Below are positions 25,616 to 33,872 of a DNA stretch of 64,000 nt, one piece after another; position 1 is the first letter of the stretch, and each line of letters begins with the position of its first letter. The DNA is taken from the NCBI RefSeq assembly GCF_034008635.1, contig NZ_CP125378.1, positions 2,842,001 through 2,906,000 of the forward strand. Direction: 5' to 3'. This DNA is from Pseudomonas sp. P8_229 (GTDB lineage Bacteria > Pseudomonadota > Gammaproteobacteria > Pseudomonadales > Pseudomonadaceae). Made by a program: the position numbers and the translations under genes. The notes under the pieces were generated by a model. That model did no database searches, was not told the origin of the DNA, and saw nothing but the letters and a program-made list of their open reading frames with translations.

Positions 25616-27910
25616 ATGCCCGTTCAATTCCACTATCGACCTACACACCTGACACTGGCCATTGCCCTGGCACTGGGATGCACTGATCTATCCATGGCTC
25701 AGGAGGCACCGCTCGACATTCAAGACACCTCGTCCGCCCCTCCAGAAGCACTCAAGTCAGCGATCGATGCTTTCACCCATCATCCAGACACCGTTCAACT
25801 GAAGGTCAGCAAAGCCTATACGGCGCAGGATGGTGTGGCTCTGGCACTCGATGGGCGCAACGACCTTGTCACAGTGCAATCACGTGGCAGTTTCGCCGGA
25901 CTGGTCGATGGTGGCGGAGGCGAAAACCTGCTGCAACTCGACGCGAACAAGAAAGGCACGCTGGGTGAAACCCGTAACTTCAGCGGGTTGGAGGTCAGGC
26001 GCGGGAGCTGGACACGCAACGGACCAGGTGATTTCAGCCTAGGGGTACTGGTTCATCCGAGGGCCTTGCTGGTCAACGACGGGCATATTCTCGGCACGGC
26101 AATGACCGAGGGCATCCTGATCAACAAAGGTGCGATCAGCGGCGGCGCTGCTGTCGAGTCAGGAGGAGACCTGACCAATCAGGGCCTCATTGACGGCATT
26201 GTGAATGTCCATGAGAACGGCCACTTTGCCGGCAGTGGCGCGGTGAACCATTTGAACGTATACGGACGCATGAGCGTCGACGATGTATACGGCGCGCCCA
26301 AAGTCGCGGGAGACCTGAGTCTTTCCCGCACCGCCGTACTGGCTTATGCCGTGGAAGCCTCCGGTAATAGCCCGACCGTGTTCGTCAAAGGCACTGCCCA
26401 TCTGGGCGACGCCACCCTGAAGCTGGTGACCGCCGGCGATTATCCGCAAAGCAGTCAACACACCATTCTTGAGGCGGGAAAGGTTGAAGGGCAGTTCGGC
26501 ACCGTCGAAAACGATCTGGCGTTCATGACTCCCACACTGCATTACGAAGCACAACGCGTAGGCTTGCTCTACACCCGTAACGACATACCACTTGAAAATC
26601 TTGCGACCACGGAGAATAGCCAGGCGCTCGCTCAAAGCATCAACGAGCCCTCTTCCTCGCCTCAGCAACCTCAGCAACCTCAGCAACCTCAGCAACCTCA
26701 GCAACCTCAGCAACCTCAGCAACCTCAGCAACCTCAGCAACCTCAGCAACCTCAGCAACCTCAGCAACCTCAGCAACCTCAGCAACCTCAGCAACCTCAG
26801 CAACCTCAGCAACCTCAAAAGCCTGAGGCCTCTGGTGAGTCTGCGAAAGCCATTATTGCGTCCGCTGCACCCAGCATGGTTGTCACTGCCCTGCTGGGTG
26901 CCGACAAGCCAACGGCCAACGTGGCGCTGGAACAGTTGGCCGCCGGTAGCAACGCCAACCTCGCCAAAGCCACGTTGAGCAGCGTCAATCCGGTCAGCGC
27001 CAGCATGCTCTCGGCGATGCAGCAGCTGGACAAGCGCACGGCTGCGCAGGGGACGGGAAATGCGCCGCGCCTGGCGGCGGGCGATGAAGGTACCGGGCGG
27101 GTCTGGCTGCAAGCGCTGGGGCACGGAGGCAAGGTTGATCGTGACTTCGACAGTACGTTGAAACACTCCACCCAAGGTCTGGTTCTGGGTGCCGACTGGC
27201 AACTCGACGAGCAGTGGCATGTCGGCCTGATGGGCGCAAAAGCGCAAACCCGGTTCGATGCCCGGCTGTTCGATGGCGATCTCGACAGCTGGCACCTCGG
27301 TGCCTACGCCCTGCGCCAGGATGGGCCGTTCGCCCTGCGGTTGGGCGCTTCTTATGGCAGGCACGATGGCAGCGGCAAACGGCATGTCACCTTCAATGGT
27401 TTCAGCGACCGGCTCAAGAGCAGCTACGACGCCAATACCCAGCAGCTGTTTGCCGAAGTCGGCTACAACCTGGGCCATGGCAACGTCAGCATCGAACCGT
27501 TCGCCAGCGTTGGTTATCAGCGTTACCAGCGAGACGGATACACCGAGAAAGGTGGCGATGCGGCGCTGCACGTCGAGGGCCAGACCCGGGCGAATCCGAG
27601 CAGCAGCGTTGGCCTGCGCCTGGCGAAAACCAGTCACTTGGCCAACGGCATGCAACTGACGCCGCGTCTCAGCGCCAGCGTCAAACACACCTACGGCGAG
27701 GTGGACAACACAACACGTCAGCAACTGGTGAAGGGCGGAAAAAGCTTTGAGGTGATCGGTGCCGAGATGGATCGCAATAGCGCGCTGCTCGATGCCGGTC
27801 TCGACCTGAGCCTGTCCGCGCGCCACACCCTGGGAGTCGGCATCACTGGCGAGGCCGGCAGCGACAGCCGCAGCTACGGCGTGATGGGTCAATGGCGTAT
27901 GGCGTTCTGA
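25616..27910 (+). CDS. Autotransporter with short passenger and PQQ-repeat linker
   Basis: A 764-residue type Va secreted protein. The signal peptide is at about 1-28 (LALGCTDLSMAQEA). A short beta-helical passenger occupies about 30-340 (GLVDGGGGENLLQLD, the ILGTAMTEGILINKGAISGG ladder). A 51-residue linker of 17 PQQ triplets follows at about 349-399. The C-terminal beta-barrel spans about 490-764 (GRVWLQALGHGG, LVLGADWQLDEQWHVGL, ending GQWRMAF). The ATG at 25616 is preceded by GAGAGG; the frame is open further upstream without a better start. The passenger has no visible protease or adhesin active site. Repeat number could change the reach of the passenger from the cell surface. Confidence 0.88.
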   Translation: MPVQFHYRPTHLTLAIALALGCTDLSMAQEAPLDIQDTSSAPPEALKSAIDAFTHHPDTVQLKVSKAYTAQDGVALALDGRNDLVTVQSRGSFAGLVDGGGGENLLQLDANKKGTLGETRNFSGLEVRRGSWTRNGPGDFSLGVLVHPRALLVNDGHILGTAMTEGILINKGAISGGAAVESGGDLTNQGLIDGIVNVHENGHFAGSGAVNHLNVYGRMSVDDVYGAPKVAGDLSLSRTAVLAYAVEASGNSPTVFVKGTAHLGDATLKLVTAGDYPQSSQHTILEAGKVEGQFGTVENDLAFMTPTLHYEAQRVGLLYTRNDIPLENLATTENSQALAQSINEPSSSPQQPQQPQQPQQPQQPQQPQQPQQPQQPQQPQQPQQPQQPQQPQQPQQPQQPQKPEASGESAKAIIASAAPSMVVTALLGADKPTANVALEQLAAGSNANLAKATLSSVNPVSASMLSAMQQLDKRTAAQGTGNAPRLAAGDEGTGRVWLQALGHGGKVDRDFDSTLKHSTQGLVLGADWQLDEQWHVGLMGAKAQTRFDARLFDGDLDSWHLGAYALRQDGPFALRLGASYGRHDGSGKRHVTFNGFSDRLKSSYDANTQQLFAEVGYNLGHGNVSIEPFASVGYQRYQRDGYTEKGGDAALHVEGQTRANPSSSVGLRLAKTSHLANGMQLTPRLSASVKHTYGEVDNTTRQQLVKGGKSFEVIGAEMDRNSALLDAGLDLSLSARHTLGVGITGEAGSDSRSYGVMGQWRMAF
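26660..26812 (+). repeat. 17 perfect tandem copies of a 9-bp unit (CCTCAGCAA)
   Basis: The unit CCTCAGCAA is repeated 17 times without a mismatch inside the autotransporter gene, then continues as CCTCAAAAG. It encodes Pro-Gln-Gln. Gain or loss of units keeps the frame. Confidence 0.97.
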
Positions 27911-27925
27911 TGAGTTGAGCCCCCC

Positions 27926-28014
27926 TGTTGGAGTGCGCCTGCTCGCGATAGAGGGTATCGGTCTCTGCATATGTCGACTGATCTACCGCTATCGCGAGCA
28001 TGCTCACTCCTACA
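27926..28014. repeat. REP pair (inverted)
   Basis: The arms TGTTGGAGTGCGCCTGCTCG and CGAGCATGCTCACTCCTACA flank about 45 bp. It lies between the convergent autotransporter and pycB genes. Confidence 0.82.
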
Positions 28015-28041
28015 GAGGGCCTCGCAGGTAAATTGCAGGCG

Positions 28042-28067
28042 AAAAAAAGGGGAGCACATGCCCCCCC
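28042..28067 (-). terminator. Terminator of the pycA-pycB operon
   Basis: On the minus strand a GGGGG..CATGTG..CCCC hairpin (one mismatch) is followed by seven T, 33 nt after the pycB stop. Confidence 0.7.
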
Positions 28068-28099
28068 GAGGTTTAAAACGTTGGATCGCGGCGGTTATC

Positions 28100-29908
28100 T
28101 CAGCCTTCGATCTCGATCAGGATTTCACCCGGATTCACCCGGTCACCCTTGGCGACGTGGATGGCAGTGACCTTGCCGGCAATCGCTGCCTGGACTTCGG
28201 TTTCCATCTTCATCGCTTCGGTGATCAGCACGGCCTGACCGGCCTTGACGGTGTCGCCTTCCTTGACCAGCACATCGACGATGTTGCCTGGCATGGTGGT
28301 GCTGACATGGCCCGGTGCCGACGCTTGCTTGCGTTTGCTGCTGCCACCGCTGACGAATTCGTTGAGCGGCTCGAACACCACTTCTTCCGGCATGCCGTCG
28401 ATGGACAGGTAGAAGTGACGCTTGCCTTCGGCCTTCACACCGACACCGGTGATGTCGACGCGGTAGGTTTCGCCGTGGACGTCGATGACAAACTCGGTCG
28501 GCACGCCTTCGCCGCCCGCCTTCGTCACACCACCCGCTTCAGGAATCGGCAGCAACACTTCCGGCACGAGAGTGCCGGCGGCACGCTCTTCGAGGAACTT
28601 GCGACCAATATCCGGGAACATCGCGAAGGTCAGCACGTCTTCTTCCGACTTGGCCAATGCGCCGATGTCGGTACGCAGCTTGGTCATTTCCGGCTTGAGC
28701 AGATCGGCTGGCCGCACGTCGATGACTTCTTCGCTGCCGATCGCCTGACGACGCAGCTTCTCGTTGACCACGCCCGGCGCCTTGCCGTAACCGCCCTGCA
28801 GGTACAGCTTCACCTCGTTGGTGATGGTCTTGTAGCGTTCGCCGGCCAGCACGTTGAAGAACGCCTGAGTGCCGACGATCTGCGAAGTCGGGGTCACCAA
28901 CGGCGGGAAACCAAGGTCTTCACGCACCCGCGGGATTTCCGCCAGCACTTCGCCCATGCGGTTCAACGCGCCCTGCTCTTTCAACTGGTTGGCGAGGTTG
29001 GAGATCATCCCGCCCGGCACCTGGTTGACTTGCACGCGGGTGTCGACGGCAGTGAATTCGCTTTCGAACTGGTGATACTTCTTGCGCACGGCGTAGAAGT
29101 ACAGGCCGATTTCCTGCAGCAGTTCGAGGTTCAGACCGGTGTCGTACTCGGTGCCCTTGAGCGCAGCGACCATCGACTCGGTGCCCGGATGGCTGGTGCC
29201 CGAAGCGAAGCTGGAGATCGCGGTGTCAATGTGGTCGGCGCCGTTTTCGATGGCCTTGAGCTGGCACATGCTCGCCAGACCGGCAGTGTCGTGCGAATGG
29301 ATGAACACCGGCAGCGACTGCTCGGCTTTCAGTGCGCGAACCAGTTCACCGGTGGCGTACGGGGTCAGCAGACCGGCCATGTCCTTGATTGCCACCGAGT
29401 CGCAACCCATGGCTTCCATTTGCTTGGCCTGGGTGACGAAAGCGTCGATGGTGTGCACCGGGCTGGTGGTGTAGGCGATGGTGCCCTGAGCATGTTTGCC
29501 GGCAGCCTTCACCGCTTCGATCGCTACGCGCAGGTTACGCACATCATTCATTGCGTCGAAGATGCGGAACACGTCGATACCATTCACCGCAGCCTTGGCG
29601 ACGAAAGCTTTGACCACGTCGTCGCTGTAGTGGCGGTAGCCCAGCAGGTTCTGCCCGCGCAGAAGCATTTGCAGACGGGTGTTAGGCAACGCCGCGCGCA
29701 GTTGGCGCAAACGCTCCCACGGGTCTTCTTTCAGAAAGCGCACACAGGCATCGAACGTCGCGCCGCCCCAGCACTCCAGCGACCAGTAGCCGACTTTGTC
29801 GAGCTTGTCGCAGATCGGCAGCATGTCTTCGGTGCGCATGCGGGTGGCGAGCAGCGATTGGTGAGCGTCGCGCAGGATGGTATCGGTAACGAAGATCTTC
29901 TTGGACAT
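28100..29908 (-). CDS. pycB: Pyruvate carboxylase subunit B (carboxyltransferase plus biotin carrier)
   Basis: The 602-residue subunit transfers carboxyl from biotin to pyruvate, giving oxaloacetate. Domains in order: HMGL-like carboxyltransferase (about 1-270; DTILRDAHQSLLATRM at the start, CWGGATFDACVRFLKEDPW), the conserved PYC/OADA domain (about 290-460), and a biotinyl domain at the C-terminus with the target lysine in EAMKMETEV (about 560-570). The ATG at 29908 (MSKKIFVTDT) is chosen; an upstream one at 29923 overlaps the spacer. It lies 11 nt after pycA. Decarboxylase pumps share the domain order, but pairing with a biotin carboxylase identifies an anaplerotic pyruvate carboxylase. Confidence 0.95.
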   Translation of the reverse strand: MSKKIFVTDTILRDAHQSLLATRMRTEDMLPICDKLDKVGYWSLECWGGATFDACVRFLKEDPWERLRQLRAALPNTRLQMLLRGQNLLGYRHYSDDVVKAFVAKAAVNGIDVFRIFDAMNDVRNLRVAIEAVKAAGKHAQGTIAYTTSPVHTIDAFVTQAKQMEAMGCDSVAIKDMAGLLTPYATGELVRALKAEQSLPVFIHSHDTAGLASMCQLKAIENGADHIDTAISSFASGTSHPGTESMVAALKGTEYDTGLNLELLQEIGLYFYAVRKKYHQFESEFTAVDTRVQVNQVPGGMISNLANQLKEQGALNRMGEVLAEIPRVREDLGFPPLVTPTSQIVGTQAFFNVLAGERYKTITNEVKLYLQGGYGKAPGVVNEKLRRQAIGSEEVIDVRPADLLKPEMTKLRTDIGALAKSEEDVLTFAMFPDIGRKFLEERAAGTLVPEVLLPIPEAGGVTKAGGEGVPTEFVIDVHGETYRVDITGVGVKAEGKRHFYLSIDGMPEEVVFEPLNEFVSGGSSKRKQASAPGHVSTTMPGNIVDVLVKEGDTVKAGQAVLITEAMKMETEVQAAIAGKVTAIHVAKGDRVNPGEILIEIEG

Positions 29909-29919
29909 TGTTGTATTCC

Positions 29920-31335
29920 TCACAGGCCTGCGTGGGCGGCGATGGCGGCGGCGATGGCCAGGGCCAGCTCTTCGGGTTTGCGCTTGATCGAGTAGTTGGT
30001 CAGTTCTGGGTGGCTTTCAACGAAGCTGGTATTGAACTGGCCGCTACGGAATTCCGGATTGCGCAGGATTTCCTGGTAATACGCGGCGGTGGTCTTCACG
30101 CCTTGCAGACGCATGTCGTCGAGGGCGCGCAGGCCACGGTCCATCGCTTCCTCCCAAGTCAGCGCCCAGACCACCAGCTTCAGGCACATCGAGTCGTAGA
30201 ACGGCGGAATCGTGTAACCGGTGTAGATCGCCGTGTCGGTGCGCACGCCCGGACCGCCGGGGGCGTAGTAACGGGTGATCTTGCCGAAGCTCGGCAGGAA
30301 GTTGTTCTTCGGGTCTTCGGCGTTGATGCGGAACTGCAACGCGAAACCACGGTGCTGAATGTCTTCCTGTTTGACCGACAGCGGCAGGCCGGAGGCGATA
30401 CGGATCTGTTCGCGAACGATGTCGATCCCGGTGATTTCTTCGGTGATGGTGTGTTCCACCTGCACCCGGGTGTTCATCTCCATGAAGTACACCTCGCCCT
30501 CGGCGAGCAGGAACTCCACGGTGCCGGCGTTCTCGTAACCCACGGCCTTGGCCGCACGCACCGACAGGTCGCCGATGTAGGCGCGCTGTTCCGGGGTCAG
30601 TTGCGGGCTCGGGGCGATCTCGATCAGCTTCTGGTTGCGACGCTGGATCGAGCAGTCACGCTCGAACAGGTGCACAACGTTGCCAAAGCTGTCGCCGAGG
30701 ATCTGCGCTTCGATGTGTTTCGGGTTGACGATGCATTTTTCCAGGAACACTTCGGCCGAACCGAAAGCCTTGGTCGCTTCGGAAATCACCCGAGGGAAAT
30801 TCTGTTCGAGCTCTTCGCGGCTGTTGCAACGACGGATGCCGCGACCGCCACCGCCGGAGGTGGCCTTGAGCATGACCGGGTAACCGATGCGGTCGCCTTC
30901 GGTCAGTGCTTCTTCGATGCCCGACACGTTGCCTTCGGTGCCCGGGGTGACCGGTACGCCGGCCTTGATCATGCTGCGCCGGGCTTCGGTCTTGTCGCCC
31001 ATGCGGCGAATGACTTCTGCCGACGGGCCGATGAACTTGATGCCACGTTCGGCGCAGATGTCTGCCAGCTCAGCGTTTTCCGAAAGGAAGCCGTAACCTG
31101 GGTGCAGTGCATCGCAACCGGTTTCCACCGCAAGGTTCACCAGCTTGCGCGGGTTCAGGTAACCGGCCAGTGGCTCGGCACCGATGCTGTGGGCTTCGTC
31201 CGCACGCTTCACATGCAAGGCATGGCGGTCGGCGTCGGAAAAAATCGCAACCGAGCGAATGCCCATCTCGGCGCAGGCCCGCACGATTCGTACGGCAATC
31301 TCACCACGGTTGGCGATCAGGATCTTTTTTATCAC
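29920..31335 (-). CDS. pycA: Pyruvate carboxylase subunit A (biotin carboxylase)
   Basis: A 471-residue ATP-grasp biotin carboxylase that carboxylates the biotin of PycB with bicarbonate and ATP. It begins MIKKILIANRGEIAVRI, has the glycine-rich ATP loop GGGGRGIRR (about 163-171), and the EMNTRVQVEH active-site segment near 287-296. The start is a GTG at 31335 with AAGGG 9 nt before it; the open frame extends further only without a ribosome site. It forms an operon with pycB and is divergent from pycR, as in P. aeruginosa PA5435-PA5437. Fatty-acid AccC is similar but is normally beside accB. Confidence 0.95.
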   Translation of the reverse strand: MIKKILIANRGEIAVRIVRACAEMGIRSVAIFSDADRHALHVKRADEAHSIGAEPLAGYLNPRKLVNLAVETGCDALHPGYGFLSENAELADICAERGIKFIGPSAEVIRRMGDKTEARRSMIKAGVPVTPGTEGNVSGIEEALTEGDRIGYPVMLKATSGGGGRGIRRCNSREELEQNFPRVISEATKAFGSAEVFLEKCIVNPKHIEAQILGDSFGNVVHLFERDCSIQRRNQKLIEIAPSPQLTPEQRAYIGDLSVRAAKAVGYENAGTVEFLLAEGEVYFMEMNTRVQVEHTITEEITGIDIVREQIRIASGLPLSVKQEDIQHRGFALQFRINAEDPKNNFLPSFGKITRYYAPGGPGVRTDTAIYTGYTIPPFYDSMCLKLVVWALTWEEAMDRGLRALDDMRLQGVKTTAAYYQEILRNPEFRSGQFNTSFVESHPELTNYSIKRKPEELALAIAAAIAAHAGL

Positions 31336-31472
31336 TTGGAAATTCCCTTGAGCCGGTGGCACCACGACCTGCTAGACCCAGGTCGACGCGTGACCAAATG
31401 TTTCAATCTGGTCGCGACCCCACACTAGCCCTCGCAAGGGATTAACAAAAATGAATAAAAATTGGGTCAGGC

Positions 31473-31488
31473 ATAAGCAAAGACTTAT
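31473..31488. promoter_or_regulatory. Candidate PycR operator
   Basis: ATAAG-CAAAGA-CTTAT is a 5-6-5 inverted repeat of the LysR type (T-N11-A core) in the pycA/pycR divergent gap, 37 bp before the pycR start. Confidence 0.45.
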
Positions 31489-31524
31489 AGTTAAACCATC
31501 AGCCCGCCGTCAGAGCCCATAAAA

Positions 31525-32487
31525 ATGCGTAAGTCCTTGATGCGTATGACATTACGCCAATTGCAGATCTTCAACGAAGTGTGTGATTTGCGCTCCTACA
31601 GCCGCGCAGCCGACGAAATGTCTCTCACACAACCGGCCGTCAGCCTACAGATTCGTCAGCTTGAAGAGCTGATCGGCCAGCCATTATTCGATTACGTCGG
31701 CAAAAAACTCTACATGACCGAGGCTGCTGAAGCCCTCCAGCGGGCCAGCCGGGACATCTTCGGCCGCCTGGAAAACCTCGACATGCAGCTGTCGGACATG
31801 CAGGGCTCGCTGCAAGGCCAATTGAAACTGGCGGTGGAGTCCAGCGCCAAATACTTCGTGCCGCACCTGTTCGCCGCCTTCAAGCGCCAGCACCCGGAAG
31901 TCAACCTGCAACTGACCGTGGTTAACCGTGGCCAGGTGATTCGCCGGCTCTCGGACAACCGCGACGACCTGGTGATCATGTCGATGGTGCCGCAGGACAT
32001 GGGCCTGGAGTTTTTGCCATTTCTCAATAATCCGATTGTCGCCGTGGCGCGCCCGGATCATCCGTTGGCGCACATGGGGCCACTGCGCCTGCAGGATCTT
32101 GAGCCCTACACGCTGCTGATCCGCGAACCGGGTTCGGGCACGCGACTGGCCTGTGAGGAATACTTCAAAGAGAAACGCGTGCACTTCACTCAGACTCAGG
32201 AAGTTGCCTCAGCCGAAGCTCAGCGCGAATGCGTGGCGGCGGGTCTGGGCCTGGCGCTGTTGACGCGCCACGCCCTGAACCTGGAGCTGGCGACCGGCGG
32301 CCTGGTCGAGCTGCCGGTCGAGGAGTTGCCGCTGTTTCGCAGTTGGTGCCTGGTGCAAGCCAAGGCCAAACGGCTGTCACCGGTGGCGCACGCCTTCCTG
32401 GCGTTTATCCGCAGCGAGCGAGTGCAGATCAGCGCGCTGGTTGAGCGCTTCGACGGGAAGCTGCCGGAGCGGCTTGCCAGTAGTTGA
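31525..32487 (+). CDS. pycR: LysR-family regulator PycR
   Basis: The 320-residue regulator has its N-terminal HTH at about 8-65 (LRQLQIFNEVCDLRSYSRAA, LTQPAVSLQIRQLEEL) and a substrate-binding domain at about 95-300. It is divergent from pycA, as PA5437 is in P. aeruginosa, where PycR has been linked to pyruvate carboxylase and virulence. Alternative starts exist at the second and third Met codons (MRMTLRQL); the first is kept. Its last 59 bp overlap a small gene on the opposite strand. Confidence 0.93.
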   Translation: MRKSLMRMTLRQLQIFNEVCDLRSYSRAADEMSLTQPAVSLQIRQLEELIGQPLFDYVGKKLYMTEAAEALQRASRDIFGRLENLDMQLSDMQGSLQGQLKLAVESSAKYFVPHLFAAFKRQHPEVNLQLTVVNRGQVIRRLSDNRDDLVIMSMVPQDMGLEFLPFLNNPIVAVARPDHPLAHMGPLRLQDLEPYTLLIREPGSGTRLACEEYFKEKRVHFTQTQEVASAEAQRECVAAGLGLALLTRHALNLELATGGLVELPVEELPLFRSWCLVQAKAKRLSPVAHAFLAFIRSERVQISALVERFDGKLPERLASS

Positions 32488-32641
32488 GTTCGAGGTCCTC
32501 GGGGAAATCGCTGATTTCGCTCTGAAGCTGACGGAGTTCGAAGCGATCTTCGATCGCGCGACGGAATTCCATGCGGCGCTGGTCTTCCTGTTGACGACGG
32601 GTTTTCGCGGCGCTGTTGCGTTCTTCGTAGGGCTGAGCCAT
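32429..32641 (-). CDS. Small conserved-type protein overlapping the 3' end of pycR
   Basis: A 70-residue, highly charged protein (TRRQQEDQRRMEFRRAIEDR in the middle) with no signal or membrane segment. GGGAG lies 8 nt before the ATG, an unusually good ribosome site for a chance frame. The R-R-x-x-E-D-Q-R-R-M-x-x-R-R-A-I-E-D pattern recalls small proteins grouped as PA3496-like in pseudomonads, but I am unsure of that. It overlaps pycR tail to tail by 59 bp. Function unknown. Confidence 0.65.
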   Translation of the reverse strand: MAQPYEERNSAAKTRRQQEDQRRMEFRRAIEDRFELRQLQSEISDFPEDLELNYWQAAPAASRRSAQPAR

Positions 32642-32759
32642 TTCGAGTCTCCCAAGGCGAGTACGGGAGTTTCACGATAGGCGTAAGGGATGACGGTTTA
32701 GCTGCGCGGGGATGACAGTGCGATGAAACTTGCGGATGGTGCGGGTCATTGTGGACGCC

Positions 32760-32852
32760 TTCGCGAGCAGGCTCGCTCCCACATTTGATCTCGGTGTGAC
32801 ACAAAATTTGTGTTCACAGAAGATCCACTGTGGGAGCGAGCCTGCTCGCGAT
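32760..32852. repeat. REP pair (opposite polarity)
   Basis: TCGCGAGCAGGCTCGCTCCC comes first and GGGAGCGAGCCTGCTCGCGA second, so the outer ends are the reverse of most pairs in the window. It lies between the start of the small gene and the end of the RpiR gene. Confidence 0.87.
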
Positions 32853-32878
32853 TAAGGTCGGAACGACCTTAGATGACT

Positions 32879-33745
32879 TCAGTCATCCAGGGCTTTCACG
32901 GCCTTGGGCGACAGCCGCAAGCTGCGCAAACTGCGCTTCACGCTTTTCAGGTGATTGACCAGACTCGGCCCGCGCGCCATCGCCACGCCCATCGCCAGCA
33001 CATCGATTACCACCAGATGCGCAATACGCGAGGTCAGCGGCGTATAGATTTCGGTGTCTTCGTGCACATCGATTGCCAGATTGACGGTCGACAGTTCAGC
33101 CAAGGGTGTCTGGCTCGGGCACAGAGTGATCAGCGAAGCGCCGCTCTCGCGAACGAGGTTGGCGGTGATCAGCAGATCCTTGGAGCGCCCGGACTGGGAA
33201 ATGCAGATCGCCACGTCGGTCGGCTTCAAGGTCACCGCCGACATCGCCTGCATGTGCGGATCAGAGTAGGCCGCCGCGGTCAGCAGCAAACGGAAGAACT
33301 TGTGCTGCGCATCCGCTGCCACCGCGCCCGACGCGCCGAAACCGTAGAACTCGACGCGCTGCGCCTGCGACATCAGCGTCACCGCCCGCTGCAGTTCCAC
33401 CGGGTCGAGCTTCTCGCGAACCTCCATCAAGGTGTGCAACGTGGTGTCGAATATCTTCAGGCTGTAGTCGGCGACCGAGTCGTCTTCGTGGATCGCGAAC
33501 TGGCCGAAGCTGGCACCGGCGGCCAGGCTCTGCGCCAGTTTGAGCTTGAGATCCTGAAAGCCGGAACAGCCGATGGCCCGGCAAAAACGCACGATGGTCG
33601 GCTCACTGATGCCGACGCTGTGGGCCAGGTCGGCCATGGAACTGTGCATCACCGCCGCAGGGTCAAGCAGCACGTGGTCGGCGACCTTGAGCTCCGACTT
33701 GCGTAACAGGTGACGTGACTGGGCGATGTGTTGCAGCAGATTCAA
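32879..33745 (-). CDS. RpiR-family transcriptional regulator (HexR-like)
   Basis: A 288-residue protein with an N-terminal RpiR HTH (about 1-77; MADLAHSVGISEPTIVRFCRAIG) and a C-terminal SIS sugar-phosphate-binding domain (about 125-255; VEFYGFGASGAVAADAQHKF, ISQSGRSKD). The family senses sugar phosphates such as KDPG. It corresponds in position to PA5438 of P. aeruginosa, beside pycR, and not to HexR proper, which is beside zwf. A palindrome 40 bp upstream of its start resembles HexR-type operators, so autoregulation is likely. It may link carbon overflow to the adjacent pyruvate carboxylase genes; that is inference. Confidence 0.92.
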   Translation of the reverse strand: MNLLQHIAQSRHLLRKSELKVADHVLLDPAAVMHSSMADLAHSVGISEPTIVRFCRAIGCSGFQDLKLKLAQSLAAGASFGQFAIHEDDSVADYSLKIFDTTLHTLMEVREKLDPVELQRAVTLMSQAQRVEFYGFGASGAVAADAQHKFFRLLLTAAAYSDPHMQAMSAVTLKPTDVAICISQSGRSKDLLITANLVRESGASLITLCPSQTPLAELSTVNLAIDVHEDTEIYTPLTSRIAHLVVIDVLAMGVAMARGPSLVNHLKSVKRSLRSLRLSPKAVKALDD

Positions 33746-33784
33746 GGGGCTGGACTCTTCTTATGGGCAAGGATGTAGCACGCT

Positions 33785-33799
33785 TGTAGTTATACTACA
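33785..33799. promoter_or_regulatory. RpiR/HexR-type operator
   Basis: TGTAGT-TAT-ACTACA is a 15-bp palindrome with 6-bp perfect arms, 40 bp upstream of the RpiR start codon and overlapping a TATAAC -10-like hexamer on its strand. Confidence 0.55.
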
Positions 33800-33872
33800 T
33801 GAATTGGCTTTTTGCCTGCTCAATGCGTAACTCCATGTCCCCATATCAGGCGCGATGGGGTGCATGTAGCCC

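Noticed and set aside
26660..26812. CRISPR-like array
   Set aside because: The repeat unit is 9 bp and contiguous with no spacers, so it is a coding tandem repeat.
26159..27970. A long minus-strand frame with an (LRL)n repeat
   Set aside because: It is the antisense reading of the autotransporter and its 9-bp repeat; no start signal or known domain.
27971..29995. A 674-codon open frame on the plus strand opposite pycB
   Set aside because: It mirrors pycB, has no ribosome site and a low-complexity composition rich in H, V, Q and D, as expected of antisense frames in GC-rich codons.
29908..31428. A 506-codon plus-strand frame opposite pycA
   Set aside because: It is an antisense shadow of pycA; the pycA frame has full biotin carboxylase motifs.
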